A program made the position numbers and the translations under genes. Shown here piece after piece: positions 1 to 33,126 of a stretch of 64,000 bases of DNA (position 1 is its first letter; the number at the start of each line of letters is the position of its first letter). Below the pieces are notes generated by a model. The model ran no database searches. It saw only the letters and a list, made by a program, of their open reading frames with translations, and had not been told where the DNA came from. Location: contig NC_090251.1 of assembly GCF_037325665.1 (NCBI RefSeq), forward strand, positions 36,105,464-36,169,463. Direction: 5' to 3'. The DNA is from Littorina saxatilis. Lineage: Eukaryota > Mollusca > Gastropoda > Littorinimorpha > Littorinidae.

Positions 1-574
1 AATCCTGGACCGCCGGTTAATAAATCCGCCGCTTATTAAAGCCATTTTTTGTCGGTCCAGAAGTGGCTTTATTAAGCGGCGACCACTGTACATTGATTAA
101 TTGAATGGGCTGCGCGATTCTGCTTTACTCTAAGATTTTCAATAAGTAGCTACGACAAAATAACATGCATATTTAATGTCCCAAATACACACACATGTTG
201 GGTTTCCTGTTCTTCAACCGCCCCCCTAACCCCACTAACTGACCTTAGAAAATAGGATAGGCTAGGATCCAATAATTCTTATTATTAACATTTTTTAATT
301 TTGGGGTTGCGCTCTCTCGTTTCCGTTGCGACGATAACCTATAAAGATTTCTGCAATGTACCGATCCTGACATGTGTTGTAGCCCAAACTTGAAGGGAGT
401 GTATACCTGAAAAAATACCTGAAACGTTTATTGTACTCCTATATATTCAAAAGACTTCACACAAAAAACGAGAAAAAAACACCCAACTCATATTGCACAC
501 ACACACAGACAAACACACACACACACACACGTAGACTCTCTAAAAGGTCAGGGAAAGTCTTGGAACAATAAACA

Positions 575-617
<43 letters not shown>

Positions 618-735
618 TTCTGTGCACATGTGTGTGTGTGTGTGTGCATGCATATTTCTGTGTCGTAACTTTCATTGATTGCAAAGGTTCTTACTTTTGA
701 CAAAAATGCACCAAACTTGTTTGAATTTGTTGCAG
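1..735. other. Non-coding DNA 5' of the first visible PIGV exon, with CA/GT microsatellites
   Basis: No protein family is recognisable here. Two dinucleotide arrays (CA near 495-530 and GT/TG near 573-650) dominate the second half. A plausible splice acceptor, TTTGTTGCAG, ends at 735 directly before the first PIGV codons that match the family, so this is probably the intron upstream of that exon. A short first exon encoding about 25 residues would lie further left or outside the window. Confidence 0.6.
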
Positions 736-2687
736 ATTTTGTCAAATGTTCTGATCCCAGACCATGATGCTGGAGTGTTTAACCCACCTGTAACTGGCAT
801 GGAGAAATTCTCAGTGGTCGACAAAATCATCTTTTTCATCTTTGGGGGCTTTCGACGCTGGGATGCCATATACTTCTTGCACATCGCACAACACGGCTAC
901 ACGTATGAGAACTGTGTAGCCTTCTTCCCCATGTATCCACTGATGGTATCAACAGTGAAAATTCTGACACCATTGTGTCCATTTATGTCAGAGTCATCTC
1001 TGTTGCTGATGTTTGCAGTAACTCTGAATGTGGTGGTATTCATTATTGCTGCTGTGGCTTTACTCCGACTTGGACAGATCGTGACTCAGGATCATCAACT
1101 TGCTTATTGCGCTGCTGTGTTATTTTGCATCAACCCAGCAAGTGTTTTTATGACAGCGCCTTACACCGAGACCCTTTTTGCGTGTCTCTCATTTGGAGGA
1201 ATGATTTGCGTGCATGAGGGAAAACTGTTGGCAGGTGCTGTTTTGATTGGAGGATCCGCATTCACGAGGTCCAATGGCCTTGTTTCAATAGGTTTCATTC
1301 TGCATTACTGTGCTACGAAATACATACAAAGACTAACTTTAGTTTATGGAGCTAGACACATCAGAGGCCTGAGACTGGCGAATAAACTAGCGAATGAGAC
1401 GGTCATCTATGGGGTAGGAGCGCTTTCACTGGTTGTTGTATCGACCATCCCTTTCGCTGGTCATCAGTCTTACATTTACAATCTGTTCTGCTTTCCAGAG
1501 GATCAAGGGGAGGTGAGAGCTTCAGTAGCAAGTACCATCATTGAATATGGGCAGGAGAGAGGCTATAAAGTGGTTGGGGAGAGCCATACATCTCCCTGGT
1601 GTTTTTCCCCCCTCCCTCTCTCCTACTCCTATATTCAGTCCCATCACTGGGGTGTGGGGCTTTTAGCTTATTACACCGTGAAACAAATTCCAAACTTTAT
1701 TCTGGCGGCTCCAGTGGTCACGCTTAGCTTTTGCGCATGCTACAGTTATTGTTGTAAAAACCGTGAGGCCTGCAGGGTCCTGGGTTTGATGAAGACAGAG
1801 AAAACGAAAGTGGAGACGATTGGAAGTCACACCCAGGAGGAAGAGAAAAGCGGCTGGAGGAACCCTGAGCTGGTGGTGTATGTTCTGCATCTCTTCTTTC
1901 TTACTGTGTTTGGCTGCCTCTTCATGCATATTCAGGTAAGTGAAAGTACAATGTTTTAAGAGGTAAACTTAGACCTTATAAACAGAAAAAGCTGAGAAAG
2001 CAGGGTTTAAAAACAAAGTGGGGTAGAGATGTCTTTAAGGGGGAGTTCCAATATTCTAGCTGATGGGAAAATTATTTAAGACCACTGTAGTTTTGGAGCA
2101 CATTCTGCCACTTTCATTACAAATTAAGAACACCTGAAACTTAGTCTGTCCAGTACAGAAGTGTTTCCATTCATCAAACTTCTCAGACTATGAATAGGCT
2201 CGCGGATTATGGTGTGTAGAAAATCTATTTTGGTGTGTGAATTTCATACCTTTCTTTTAATAGCGCCAGAACCAATTAAGACTCAATTGGAACAGGTTTC
2301 ATCTCTTGACAGCAGTGTGCATCTTACGTCATGTGTGTATGTGTGCTCGTCTTTCTCGCCAGTGTCTGTGCTTAAGTGTGTCCGTCAGTGTGAGCAATTT
2401 CAGCACAACACTCAAATAGTTTTGCTTTTATTTTCCAGGTTGTAACACGTTTTCTGTGTTCTGCATCACCTGTCATCTATTGGTTTGCAGCATATCTACT
2501 CCAGCCCCCAAGTTACAGTAAATGGTCCGAGAGTCATTTTTTTGACAGTTCTGAACCCATTTTGTTATCAACTTGGTGGACACTGTATTCAAACGGTTCA
2601 GCAGCAGGCAGATGTGTGCTCATTTTCTTCATGGGATATTTTGTTGTTGGGACTGTGGCATTTTCAAATTTCTTACCATGGACATGA
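736..2687 (+). CDS. PIGV: GPI mannosyltransferase 2 (PIG-V), partial at the 5' end
   Basis: PIG-V adds the second mannose of the GPI anchor precursor in the ER membrane, using dolichol-phosphate-mannose. Two exons are read: 736-1935 (donor GTAAGT at 1936) and 2439-2687 (acceptor TTTTCCAG, stop TGA 2685-2687), joined in phase 0 to give 483 residues against about 493 in human. Family landmarks seen are NVLIPDHD near the start, FRRWDAIYFLHIAQHGY with AFFPMYPL, PWCFSPLPLSYSYIQ, KQIPNFILAAPVV and, in the last exon, VTRFLCSASPVIYWFAAY; many segments are hydrophobic, as expected of a multipass protein. The N-terminal ~25 residues are missing and probably sit on an upstream exon; the reading frame stays open leftward to a TTG at 679 and has an ATG at 706, so an unspliced start at 706 is the alternative. 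Possible polyadenylation signals AATAAA lie at 2832 and 2886. Confidence 0.92.
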
Positions 2688-3115
2688 CTTCCTGTTACAT
2701 TCCCTGTGTGTATGTGAATATTACGTGAGAAAACATGTGAACAAGGACTATGAATGACTTTGTCCATTTTTTAACCTTGGACTAAGAAATGTATAGAAAA
2801 TAATTTTACAAGGTTTTGTCACTGTAAAAAAAATAAACTAGTGTACTTGTGAATTACATTTTCATTTGGGATGATGTGAGGATGTAATAAAGAAGTAAAT
2901 GGGATGTGTGTCAAGAAGAGTGAAAGCTTGAGAGTGTAATGAAAATTGAAATAATTGATGCCGATATGCTACCAACCGGGAGAGAAAAAGAGGGTGTAGT
3001 GAAATTTCCATGAGTGGTTCATCATTCAAAATAAACGTTCGACAGCAGTGTGGATGGATACATTTAGTAATGCATGTTTATTTACACAAAATCTTTCTTC
3101 AACAAAGTTTGCAAG

Positions 3116-3539
3116 TGAGACTGTGCCAAAAGGTGACGTTTTCATGTCAGTATGTCCCAAATGACATCACCAGTACATTTTTCATTCTATCTAATCTGTT
3201 TTCGTTCTATTTTTTCTAATAACATGCGTTAACAATTGATTGCCAACTGGAATGGAAGAGCACAAAAAGTGTAACTTGATATGTAGTTTCTCTAGAGGGA
3301 AAAACATCTTCCACTTTCATGTCAGTGTGTCCCATGCAACATACATTTGCCAAACAGCTATGTGCAAGTAGATTATTTGTTAGTGGTATAGAAAATACTG
3401 ATCAACAATTAAAGTCAGTTTTCACATTCATTTTCTACCTATTTCTTATTTGTTTATTCTGTTGGCAATGGTGAAATGTCAGCAATCGTGTGTCATTCGG
3501 GACAGTAGACATGACACCTGACCTTTTGGCACAGTCTCA
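3116..3539. mobile_element. MITE with 19-bp terminal inverted repeats
   Basis: The first 19 bases (3116-3134, TGAGACTGTGCCAAAAGGT) are the exact reverse complement of 3521-3539. The 424-bp unit encodes nothing. A non-autonomous DNA transposon is the simplest reading; the superfamily is unknown because no clear target duplication can be seen. Confidence 0.7.
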
Positions 3540-4470
3540 AGTTTGTTTGTGTGCACATGAATTCACTGACTGCACATGAGCACACACACACTATGACCCC
3601 CTCATGGTGCTATGACATATTCACACAGTAACAGTTTGGTCAGACGCATGAATTATCACATTCATAACCTGTGCACCAATTATAACATGAGGCAAACCAC
3701 TACCTGAGGCGTGTGAACACTTGGTGATTATGTACAATTACAAGGTCAATGTCAGCAACAAGAAAATAACCTCCAAATGAGAACTTATCCCTAGCTTTAA
3801 AAAGCACATGAAAAATGTCTAACTGAAGCACATACAACAAAAAGCATTTACTGATCACTTCAAAGACTTGTTTTCCACAAAGTCTAATGTTTATTCGAAG
3901 AACATTTACTCGCAAGAGGGTAGCATAACTATGTCAGAGACCAGTATGTGACAAAATATAACGGCTATTCATTCTCTTCAGCCCAGGACATCTCAAAACA
4001 TTTTTAATTAAAAAAAAAAGTATCACAAGAAAATAATGTGTGGAGCTCAACTTTTCCCCACTTCAAAGTATTTTCTTTGACAACCTGTCATACAGTAATC
4101 TGAACAAACCTCACTCGAGTCACATTCGTCTCTTCCAGTCCTACACACTCATCTCATTAAGCAGCAAAACAAATACCTAAACTAGGCTATGGATGCTTAA
4201 GTTAACGTTTCACAAATTCCTAACATTATACCTCACCTGTAATTATATCTCGCAATGAATTAAAAATGCCTAGCAGCTCTCAGTCTCAGTCTACACTGCA
4301 ATCTTATCTTACCCATAGCCTTGGCTGCTTGGTAAAACTGCCTCTGACAAAATAGCTCAGGCACGTAACTGTCAGTCTATCCAGCTACATTCAAAACTGA
4401 GCTACAAATCAGGCCTTGAGTTTTAACAACCATACTTTCTTTATAGAACAATGCTCTTTTATCATTGTAC

Positions 4471-5854
4471 TACAGCAGTCCCTGCAATGTACGGCCCCCG
4501 GCGTGAGCGGACACCTGACATGTACGGACACATTTGCTCGGCACGGAGTGTTTTCCTTCTATATTTGCTCCCCCTTAAACGAAAACCTGCAAAACGTGGA
4601 CGCGGACACTCATTTTCGGTCCTAACAGCAGGTCATACTTCCAATGTACGGACAGACCATCGTCAAATTTTCACCACAACAAAATCGATAACAGAGCAGT
4701 CCGGCTCTTGGTACAAAGATCACAGCCGCAATGGCGTGATGACAGTCACTGATAACTTGAGTGCACGTGTACCCATCAGGAGGGGGGGGGGGGGGGGGGG
4801 GGTAGTTTTGGTCAGGAGTGGAGAACATGCGAAGATGCCAACATGAAACTGCACTGTGCTCTTTATTCTTGTCTGTTGCGTAACCAACAGAAACCACACA
4901 GAAACCAGTCGATGAAGGTCCTGAGCGAAAGAGTGAAAAACCGACCACAGTTCTCAGCATCCTGTGTCTGTGTGTAACCTCTTTCACTGACAAGATACTC
5001 TTGTTTCCCCTCAGCCTTGACCAGTGAGTCGATTGCCTAATCTGTGAACCCTTCAGTTGTCTTGCTTTGTCAAAAGTTACGACACAGTCAACTGGTTTTG
5101 GTCTGAGTGAACAGTGCAGCTGGCCTCTCTGGCCACAGCCCAAAACAGTACATGGCTGGAGGGAGTGAGAGAGGAAGGGGGGGGGGGGGGGAGGGGTAGC
5201 TGGCTAAACTCTGTGGGGTGTCCGGTGTCACTGCATGTCAGCAGGAAGAGCATTGGAGAGAAATAGAGAGGTGTACTTTTCCACACATTTTCCAAGCATC
5301 AGTTGTCACGGCTTGGGGTAGGCATTAGTGAGGGAGAGTGGGAGCTGTGTTATGTACTGTGTATTTCCGACTGAAGAGTGAAAAGTCACTGCCATGCCAC
5401 ATGATCGGCATGCAGTCAATAAAGCCAGACAAGAAGAAAATAAATTACATGATTATGACATGCAGCTATCTATTCAAACTGGTTTTCAAGCTTATTCTTG
5501 CAAAGCATCTGCACATGCTCCTCTGTGCTGTGTTTGTGTGGCTGCTTTCGTATGTCAGTGCATGGTGAGTGTGTTCACTGCCTTGAGGATTTATTTTATC
5601 TCTTCTTTTCAACACTTTTCATACAAATCATTTTTACAGAACCTTTAAAGAAGTATTAGGAGTTTATTGTTATTGTTTAGTAGCCACAAGAAGTGATTAG
5701 CATAGAAATTAAGACTCAATCCTGTTGTTTGTGTGTCTCTGTGTGAGTATATGGGGGAGGGGGTGGTGTGGTCACCCCTCCCGTGACCGGACACCTGCAA
5801 TGTATGAGTTTTGCTATGGCCCAAGGGTGTCCGTTCATGAGAGGGACTGCTGTA
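4471..5854. mobile_element. Non-autonomous DNA transposon with TACAGCAGTCCCT ends
   Basis: TACAGCAGTCCCT at 4471-4483 is matched by its reverse complement at 5842-5854. Inside each end, short copies of a CGGACACCTG/AATGTACGG motif are repeated, as subterminal repeats often are. The middle holds a poly-G run (about 4784-4802) and no recognisable transposase. No target duplication is clear. Confidence 0.55.
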
Positions 5855-5885
5855 CAAATGTATTCCATGCACTTAAACATTTAGG

Positions 5886-6797
5886 CAGGCATGGGAATTG
5901 AAAAAAAGTAAAAAAGGCTGAACATTTGTAAGTAATAGCAAAGTCTATCAGTGATGCCTTTTAAATGTACCTCTTAGTGATAGATTTAATATGATTTGAT
6001 GACTGTTTGACCTTTGATCATAACTAGTGCTGTGATAATGAGCTTTAGCACTGTTGTGATGGTGTTGACACTATACTTGCCCAATTGAGTCTAACTACCT
6101 GATGGCTAATCTACTGTGATACCTGTGATAACTGATGATGATTACTGTGATTGGTTTTATGTGTTTGGTTGGTCTCTTCTTTTGGTAGTGCAATAGCGTT
6201 AATTATGGATTGTTGTTATCATCATTTACATAAAAACTTATCTGTTAATCCAAACAATGATATAATTACTGTGATGTTCTTAACTACACTTTAACATGGA
6301 ATGTATGTATGTATGTATGTAGGTATGTATGTAGGTATGTATGCATGTGTGTTGGTGTGTCGGTGTGTCAAGTGTGCAAGTAAAAAGGGTATTGTAGTTG
6401 TACAGATATTACTTTAGATATTTTTTTGTTATCATGGGTGTTATAAATTTTCTTCTCTTCTTCTTTTATAATTATTAATTAATGACCTATATGTGCTGAT
6501 GACCAATTTAATTTCCTTTGTTGGATCAATAAAATGTTATGAGTTATGAGTTATGAAGTCGACGGCCTAGCCCTGCAAGGGGGGTTTGGGGGCATTTTGG
6601 GCGGAATTTTTTTTTCTCCAAAGAACCCAACTGGTGTAATTTGGTGTCAGCTTAGCTCCAAGTTTGCCATTATATTCAGTTTTTAGAACCATTTTTGCCT
6701 CCCCCATTTATTTTTTCGGCAGACACTTGCTTTTTTGGCGGAACAAAAAAAAGAATTCAGCGGAAATTTGCCTTTCGGCGGACAATTCCCATGCCTG
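5886..6797. mobile_element. Non-autonomous DNA transposon with CAGGCATGGGAATTG ends
   Basis: Perfect 15-bp inverted ends are at 5886-5900 and 6783-6797. The interior contains an ATGT/GTAT microsatellite (6300-6345) and an AATAAAATGTTATGAGTTATGAG tract of the kind seen at the 3' tail of other retroposons, so the unit is probably composite. The termini resemble those of the element at 20343-21413. Confidence 0.55.
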
Positions 6798-7372
6798 ATT
6801 GGGTATTTTGTATTCTTCTGATACCAAACTTGACATATCATGCTACTGGAGACGATCAAAATCAACATCTATTGCTGTATTCCCTAAACCAATTCATTCA
6901 CTGAGGAACAAAATTATATCAAAACTGAAAATTGGTTAATAAAAATGGTGCAACAAACATAGAATCATTACGTGGCCAAAACTGATAGCAGACAAACAAA
7001 GCTTAATCTTTAAATCATCGGTAAAGTCAAGTAAAATTTTATCAAAGGCCAAATCTGTGAAGCGAAAGCCAAACCCCCTCGTTATCAATACATAAATTAT
7101 TTCTGTAGTAATACATGCACTCTGTTTCAGATTCTTGCTCACAATTGAATGCCAACAGTGCGGCTATTCTTTGTGTTAAAAGCACATCCACATACTCTCT
7201 TCTTCAGATTCTTGCTCACAAATGAATGCCTACAGTGCAGGCTTGAAAGGAATATCTGCGAAACTCATCTAGAGATTCTGCAAGTTTCTCGTCCAAACAG
7301 TGTAGCCATAGTCGGCAGAATACCACAGGAATGGAGCAGATCACGCGTTGTGTTATTGAGCAGCTGCCTGTG

Positions 7373-28031
<20,659 letters not shown>

Positions 28032-28308
28032 TTTTGTCGCTCCAAAACTGTCATTCGTTTAATTACAACTTCAGAAAAATCCCTGTGTCTGTCGGCAACA
28101 CGTTTCTTGACAACACAATTCAAATTTAGCAGAAGGTGGTGGTTGTTCTAAATCTTCCCGTCATTGGTCAACTCTAAACCAGATGATTGTGATTGGTCCG
28201 GCTTTCCGCCACCTATCGGAAAAGCTCGAAAAGATTGCTGATTGGTCAGAATAAATACTTGATCCAATCATATTTAGGTTTACGCCGATAGACGTCACTT
28301 CCGCAAGC
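28032..28308. promoter_or_regulatory. Shared bidirectional promoter region of PLK1 and PINX1
   Basis: Only 277 bp separate the two start codons. Four CCAAT boxes are seen: ATTGG at 28163-28167, 28192-28196 and 28241-28245, and CCAAT at 28264-28268. A TTTGAA (CHR-like) on the PLK1 strand lies at 28124-28119, about 90 bp upstream of its ATG. NF-Y/CCAAT boxes with a CHR element are known in G2/M promoters such as vertebrate PLK1; that this one works the same way is inference. No TATA box is obvious. Confidence 0.7.
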
Positions 28309-30094
28309 ATGGCAATGCTGGCAGAGCCGAAGAGAAAACAGAAATTTGGAAATGACCCCAGAAATAGCTTCTGGAGCAAAGGTATGAAGAAATTACCTGC
28401 AATAGGTTGAAGTATTCTTGTGAGAAATCAGACGACAATTCTCAGACACACACTGGTACACGTCACGCCTATAGTAACAATCGTCTCATCAATGTATCCC
28501 ACAAACATAACATTCACACACACTGACACAGATTCAGATTACAGCTATTGAGATAACGTGTAGATTATTATCATCTACTTTCAATTATTATAAAAGTTTT
28601 TTTTGACCAACGAAATTTGCGGTGTCATTAAGGTTAGGGTTAAGAAACAAAAGAAAGAATCTTAATAGATGTTTTTAATGCAAATAAACTTTTTTGAAAT
28701 GCAAACAAGTGCATGGAATCTGGCAACTGACACCACAGTGACACTGACAGTGACAAAAAAAGAATAATAATAATAATGTGTCTCAGAAGTGTTAACTGAA
28801 GATGAGAACATTTAAAGACGGATCTTTACTGATGTGAATTTGAGGAGTAAATGACCAAATCTAACCAATATTGACGAATACCACTTTTGTGAATCACTGA
28901 ATGTGAAGGTCTCAAAATACTTCAAAAAGTCCTTCTGGTTTTGGGACCCTGTAGAGTTCTGCTGAGGGGGTCCTTCGACCCATATACATTTTAATTGGGG
29001 GTCCGGCTTGGGTCCCTCTATAGGTAAAGCATCTGCAGAGAGCTCTGTAAGTCTGTTGCTCTTTCAATTTCATCATAGTGAGTCTTGTCTTGTCTTTCCA
29101 TTACTGCCCACAATCGCGAGGAGCAGTTTGCTGAATTATTTTGGAGATCAGTTCTGATTATCAGCTTGAGTCAATAAGTGCAGTGTGCAGTATCATGTCT
29201 TTTTCAGATGAGAGCAAATTTGGATTCCGCATGCTGGAAAGCATGGGATGGACGAAAGGAAAAGGCCTGGGTGCCAATGAAAGTGGCAGGACTGAACATG
29301 TCAAAGCAGTGCACAGACTGAACACAGATGCCAGAGGTAAGACTTGTGGATCCTGGGACGAACACAATTTGTTATGTGAGTACATGTGGGTTTACGGGCA
29401 TGCGATGAAACATACTGCACATGAATGTCAGTAAACTGGGATAGGCTCATATCTCATCAGTAGCTTTTACATACATGTATGTATCATTGTATGGTCATTT
29501 TTGGCCCGCCATTAAGGCAGTCATACTCTGTTTTCGGGGGATGCATGCTTGGTATTTTCAATTTCATGTCTATGTATCCCACTGAACTACAGGATTGTCT
29601 ATGCCTACTTGTGCTTAGCAGACACAGTTAAGAATTGAACCCCACACCTTCCACATGGAATGCCAGTGTCCTGACCATCAGGCTACATGCCCGTCCTGTA
29701 TTTGTTTTTATTAATTTTTGTTTTAGAAGTTTGTATAGATCTTGGCAAGTGACATGTCATGTACTTACCCATTTTCAACTTTCAACAGGTGTTGGGTGCA
29801 GCAAGAGTCACGCCGACAGGTGGATCGCCCATCAGGATGATTTCAACTCACTGCTGTCATCACTGAACGATACACCTGCTGAAGGTGGTGAAGATGCCGC
29901 AGTGACTGTCAGTTTGGAGGAGAAATCCAAGTCTTCCAGAAGCAGAGTCCAGTCAGTATTTTAATTAATATTTATCATCCTTCTTCTTGTTTTATGTAAA
30001 CACATACTCACCTGCATAAAGTGACTCATTACTTCTCTTTGGTTGGTGTTCTTCTTTTTGTATGCATACACACATGTATACATTCTCGCACTCT

Positions 30095-30129
<35 letters not shown>

Positions 30130-33126
30130 TCTCTCTCTCTCTCTAAAAATTTATCCTTATTAAATAAAGTCATATTTGTACTTGTTTTTGAAACTGGCTG
30201 GCCACCATAGCATTAGCAAGTCTTTTTCATTTTCATTTCATTTTCATTACTTTATTGTCCCATCGCTGGGAAATTCGGGTCGCTTCCTCCCAGTGGAAAG
30301 CTAGCAGCAACGGAGTCGCGCTACCCAGGTGTCTGCGTGTTTAGGTGTATTCAGCCACCTGCACTTATGGCAGAATGACCAAGGTCTTTTACGTGCCATT
30401 GTGATGGCACGGGGGAGGGACATGGCTTCCGTCTCTGGGTCTGCACATAAAGTTGACCCGTGTCCGTCCCGGCCCGAATTCGAACCTGCGACCTTTCGAT
30501 CACAAGTCCAGTGCTCTACCAACTGAGCTACCGGGCCCCCTGCTTTTTTAGCAGTTTGCAAGCTAAGAACTTTACTAGTTATGTCCATGCAGCACCTCTT
30601 TGCATACTCAGTAACCTCTTTTTTCATTTTGTGCAGCAAGACAAAAGTAAATACAATTACTTTGAAGTAACCTCCTTTCATCTAATTGCAGCTACCACAA
30701 GTACACCAGGGGAAAGGACCTGTCATCACGATCGTCACATGACCTTGACTGCATCTTCGGCAAAAGGAAGGGTCAAGCTTCAGAAAATTCTACCCCAACA
30801 GCTCAGTCCGAGGTAAGATTTGTTGTCAATCAGGAGAAAGCTTTTTGGCCTAGACATATTCGGAAAAGAATCTATGGAAGGTTTTCTTTGAAGAACCATC
30901 TACAGTATGTATGCTCGGTTTTCATTTGACGACATAAGGAATTATAGGTGAAAAATACTTCATGTTCGAGAAGCAATTTGATCACTGATCTTATTGATTT
31001 TTGACTCAACCTGAGTAATCTGATGAGTCTTAGTGATGAGGAGTGTTAACCTTCACACACTTTTGGGATTTGACGACCTGAAGACATTACCCAAATCTGA
31101 CTGAACGTGGTCAAATTTCAAGGTTACGATGGGGTCGAGAAATAGGAAATAATAATTTTCTTGATCATTTATGTAGTTGCAGCAGCAGCTAATTTGCTTT
31201 TGGTTCATATTATGTATCATGAAGGTGAATTGTACAAGCATTTTGCTCTTCTTGTTGAAGAAGTAACAACAGTTACTTTTGCGTTGTTAACACACGAGGG
31301 GTTTTACTCATTGTCATTAGTAATTGATCAGAATGTTTTCCTTTTTTTGTTTCGTTTTTGATATTATTGGTGTCATTATTATTTGGTATGTGAGTGCATG
31401 TGTACAGCACAGTAGTACTTTTCTAGTCCTTTCAGTAAGAATTGTGTTTGGCTGTTCTCAGGCTAACTCTGATGAGGACAGCAGTTCCGGCAGTGACAAA
31501 CCCAAAGAAGACGACAACAACAACCCCAACGGCATCAAAACCATCACAAGCACCACCAGTGTGCAGGAGTATTTTGCCATAAAAATGGCTGAGCTGAAGC
31601 GAAAACGAGAGGCTGCTTCTAACGGATTTTCTACTGCAGAGGATAGTATTGATGCGACAAACGTTTTAACTGTGATGGAGGATACCGACCAAGAAGTTAA
31701 ACTGACAGGGAATGAGGCATCTGGTTATATAGATGAGGCTGGGGGAAAGACCGATGGAAAGAAGAAGAAAAGGAAATCGGACAAGGAAAAGAGAAAATGT
31801 GAGAGAGAAGACTCGCTTCAAAAGGGAGATGTGAACAAAGAATTTCACCCATCGGCTGAGTTCATGATTGAAGCTTCTGCAGACATGGAAGACAATCAAG
31901 ACAGGAGGAAGAAGAAGAAAAAGGCAAGGAAAGAAAGTACAGAGTCCGAAGAAGAAGATCTATCTCAAGAGGGAAGCGGGCTCCAGCCAAAAGTTACTCA
32001 AGGGAATGAAGATGTTTTTTGTCAGTTGGAAGAAGAGCAAGAAGATAATAAAAAGTCCAAGAAGAAAAAAAAGAAAGCAAAGAAAGATACAATCCTCATG
32101 AGTGAAAGTGGTGTTGAGGGCAACTCGGAAATGACATTAGAGGAAGAGCAATCTGATGGTAGAGCACATGAAGCCGATAGGAAGAAGAAGAAAAAAAGCA
32201 AGAAGGGTAAGTTAACAGAAAGTGAAACCTGCGAAGACAAGACAACTGGAGAGGAAAGCGAAAAGATTGAAGTTGCTGAGACAGGTCAGTCTGAGCATAC
32301 TGAAGTTGAAAATACCTCCACCGAGTCTTCAAAAAAGGACAAAAAAAGGAAGAGGAGAAGTAAACAAGCAGAGGAGGAAGAAGAAGATGTTCACAACACC
32401 AGCATTCTCCGCTGCGAAAGGGACGGCAACAGAAGACGCTCAAAGTCCGTCCGGTTCTCTGCCGGCGGTGATGAGATTTTCCTGATCCCAACCAAGGAGG
32501 AAGTCGCCAAGGCACTCAAAGCTGCACAGAAGGCAGAGAAAAAGAACAGGAAGAGAGCTAGAGCGGAACTGGAGGAAGACCAAGAAGAAATGGCGGAGGA
32601 AGAAGAAACGACACCCAGGAGGAAAAAGAGGAAGACGTCTGAAGAGCAAGAGGAGGAACCAACACCTGTGAAGACGAAAAATAAATCTGTCGAGCAGGAA
32701 AAAGAAGCGCCACCCAAGAAGAAAAAGTCCAAAGGAAAAGAGAAGGTGGAGGCGGGAGATGTGGAAAACGTATCCAGCGCAGAGACACAGTCCAAAGAGA
32801 AACCCTCAAAGAAAAAGAAATCGGGAAAGGTCACCAAGGGGGAGGAATCCAAATCCTCTCAGAAAGAGCTTCAAGACGAGAAAACAGAGGATAGCAGTTC
32901 AAGCTCATCCTCATCTGAGGAAGAAGAAGCTGTGAAATCACCAACTTCCAGCATTGGAAAAGACTTGAAAAGTATGCCGTCCAACAACACTGGCGCAACC
33001 AGTAGTGGACCAGCGTTATACTTTCAGCATAGCAACCAAATGACACAAGCCACGGTAAATAGAATATGCCAGAGTTTTAAAGGCTCCAATCTCCAGTGTG
33101 TGAAAGGGTATGGAAATGACTGCTGA
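28309..33126 (+). CDS. PINX1: PIN2/TERF1-interacting telomerase inhibitor 1 (PinX1), long form
   Basis: PinX1 is a nucleolar G-patch protein known for telomerase inhibition and rRNA processing. Five exons join in phase: 28309-28381, 29208-29336, 29789-29951, 30692-30812 and 31462-33126 (stop 33124-33126), giving 716 aa. The start MAMLAEPKRKQKFGNDP matches the family N-terminus. The G-patch follows (KFGFRMLESMGWTKGKGLGA), then RWIAHQDDFNSLLSSLN, VHYHKYTRGKDLSSRSSHDL with DCIFGKRK, and SVQEYFAIKMAELKRKREA. The last exon is dominated by Lys/Glu-rich low-complexity sequence with many KKKKK runs, one more ordered island (RRRSKSVRFSAGGDEIFLIP then KEEVAKALKAAQKAEKK) and a Ser-rich acidic run. Human PinX1 is about 328 aa, so this tail is roughly double. 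A polyadenylation signal AATAAA is at 33146. Confidence 0.94.
29505..29695 (-). mobile_element. Old, degraded family-1 SINE in PINX1 intron 2
   Basis: TTTTCGGGGGATGCATGCTT, then TATCCCACTGAACTACAGGA and ATTGAACCCCACACCTTCC line up in order with the same phrases of the fresh family-1 copies (for example at 37050-37265) but with many differences. No flanking duplication is visible. Confidence 0.55.
30225..30541 (-). mobile_element. tRNA-derived SINE (family 2) in PINX1 intron 3
   Basis: On the - strand the head reads GGGCCCGGTAGCTCAGTTGG then TAGAGCACTGG and GGTTCGAATTCGGGCCGGG, a full tRNA-like shape, with TGT at the anticodon position. The 3' tail is made of ATGAAAATGAAA units. A poorly matched anticodon stem and the long body argue that this is a SINE and not a tRNA gene. 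Confidence 0.82.

Larger units (their letters stand above)
2688..7372. other. Intergenic region between PIGV and PLK1 (convergent 3' ends)
   Basis: Both flanking genes end here (PIGV on +, PLK1 on -). I see no coding region. The stretch holds the PIGV 3' UTR, a MITE (3116-3539), two DNA-transposon-like elements (4471-5854 and 5886-6797), an ATGT microsatellite (about 6300-6345) and a short TTATGAG tandem tail near 6535-6556. A TTTATT at 6707-6712 could serve as a PLK1 polyadenylation signal on the - strand, which is weak evidence only. Confidence 0.6.

Noticed and set aside
457-884. Short ORFs on the - strand rich in His-Thr
   Set aside because: They are translations of CA/GT microsatellites.
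4622-5143. 173-codon ORF on the - strand
   Set aside because: It contains a poly-Pro run from a poly-G tract, matches no family I know and lies inside a non-autonomous transposon.
30470-30541. tRNA-Thr-like gene on the - strand
   Set aside because: The anticodon stem pairs poorly and the sequence continues into a SINE body with an ATGAAA tail.
32391-32852. 153-codon ORF antisense to PINX1
   Set aside because: It is a Ser/Phe-rich shadow of the Lys/Glu-rich PINX1 exon.
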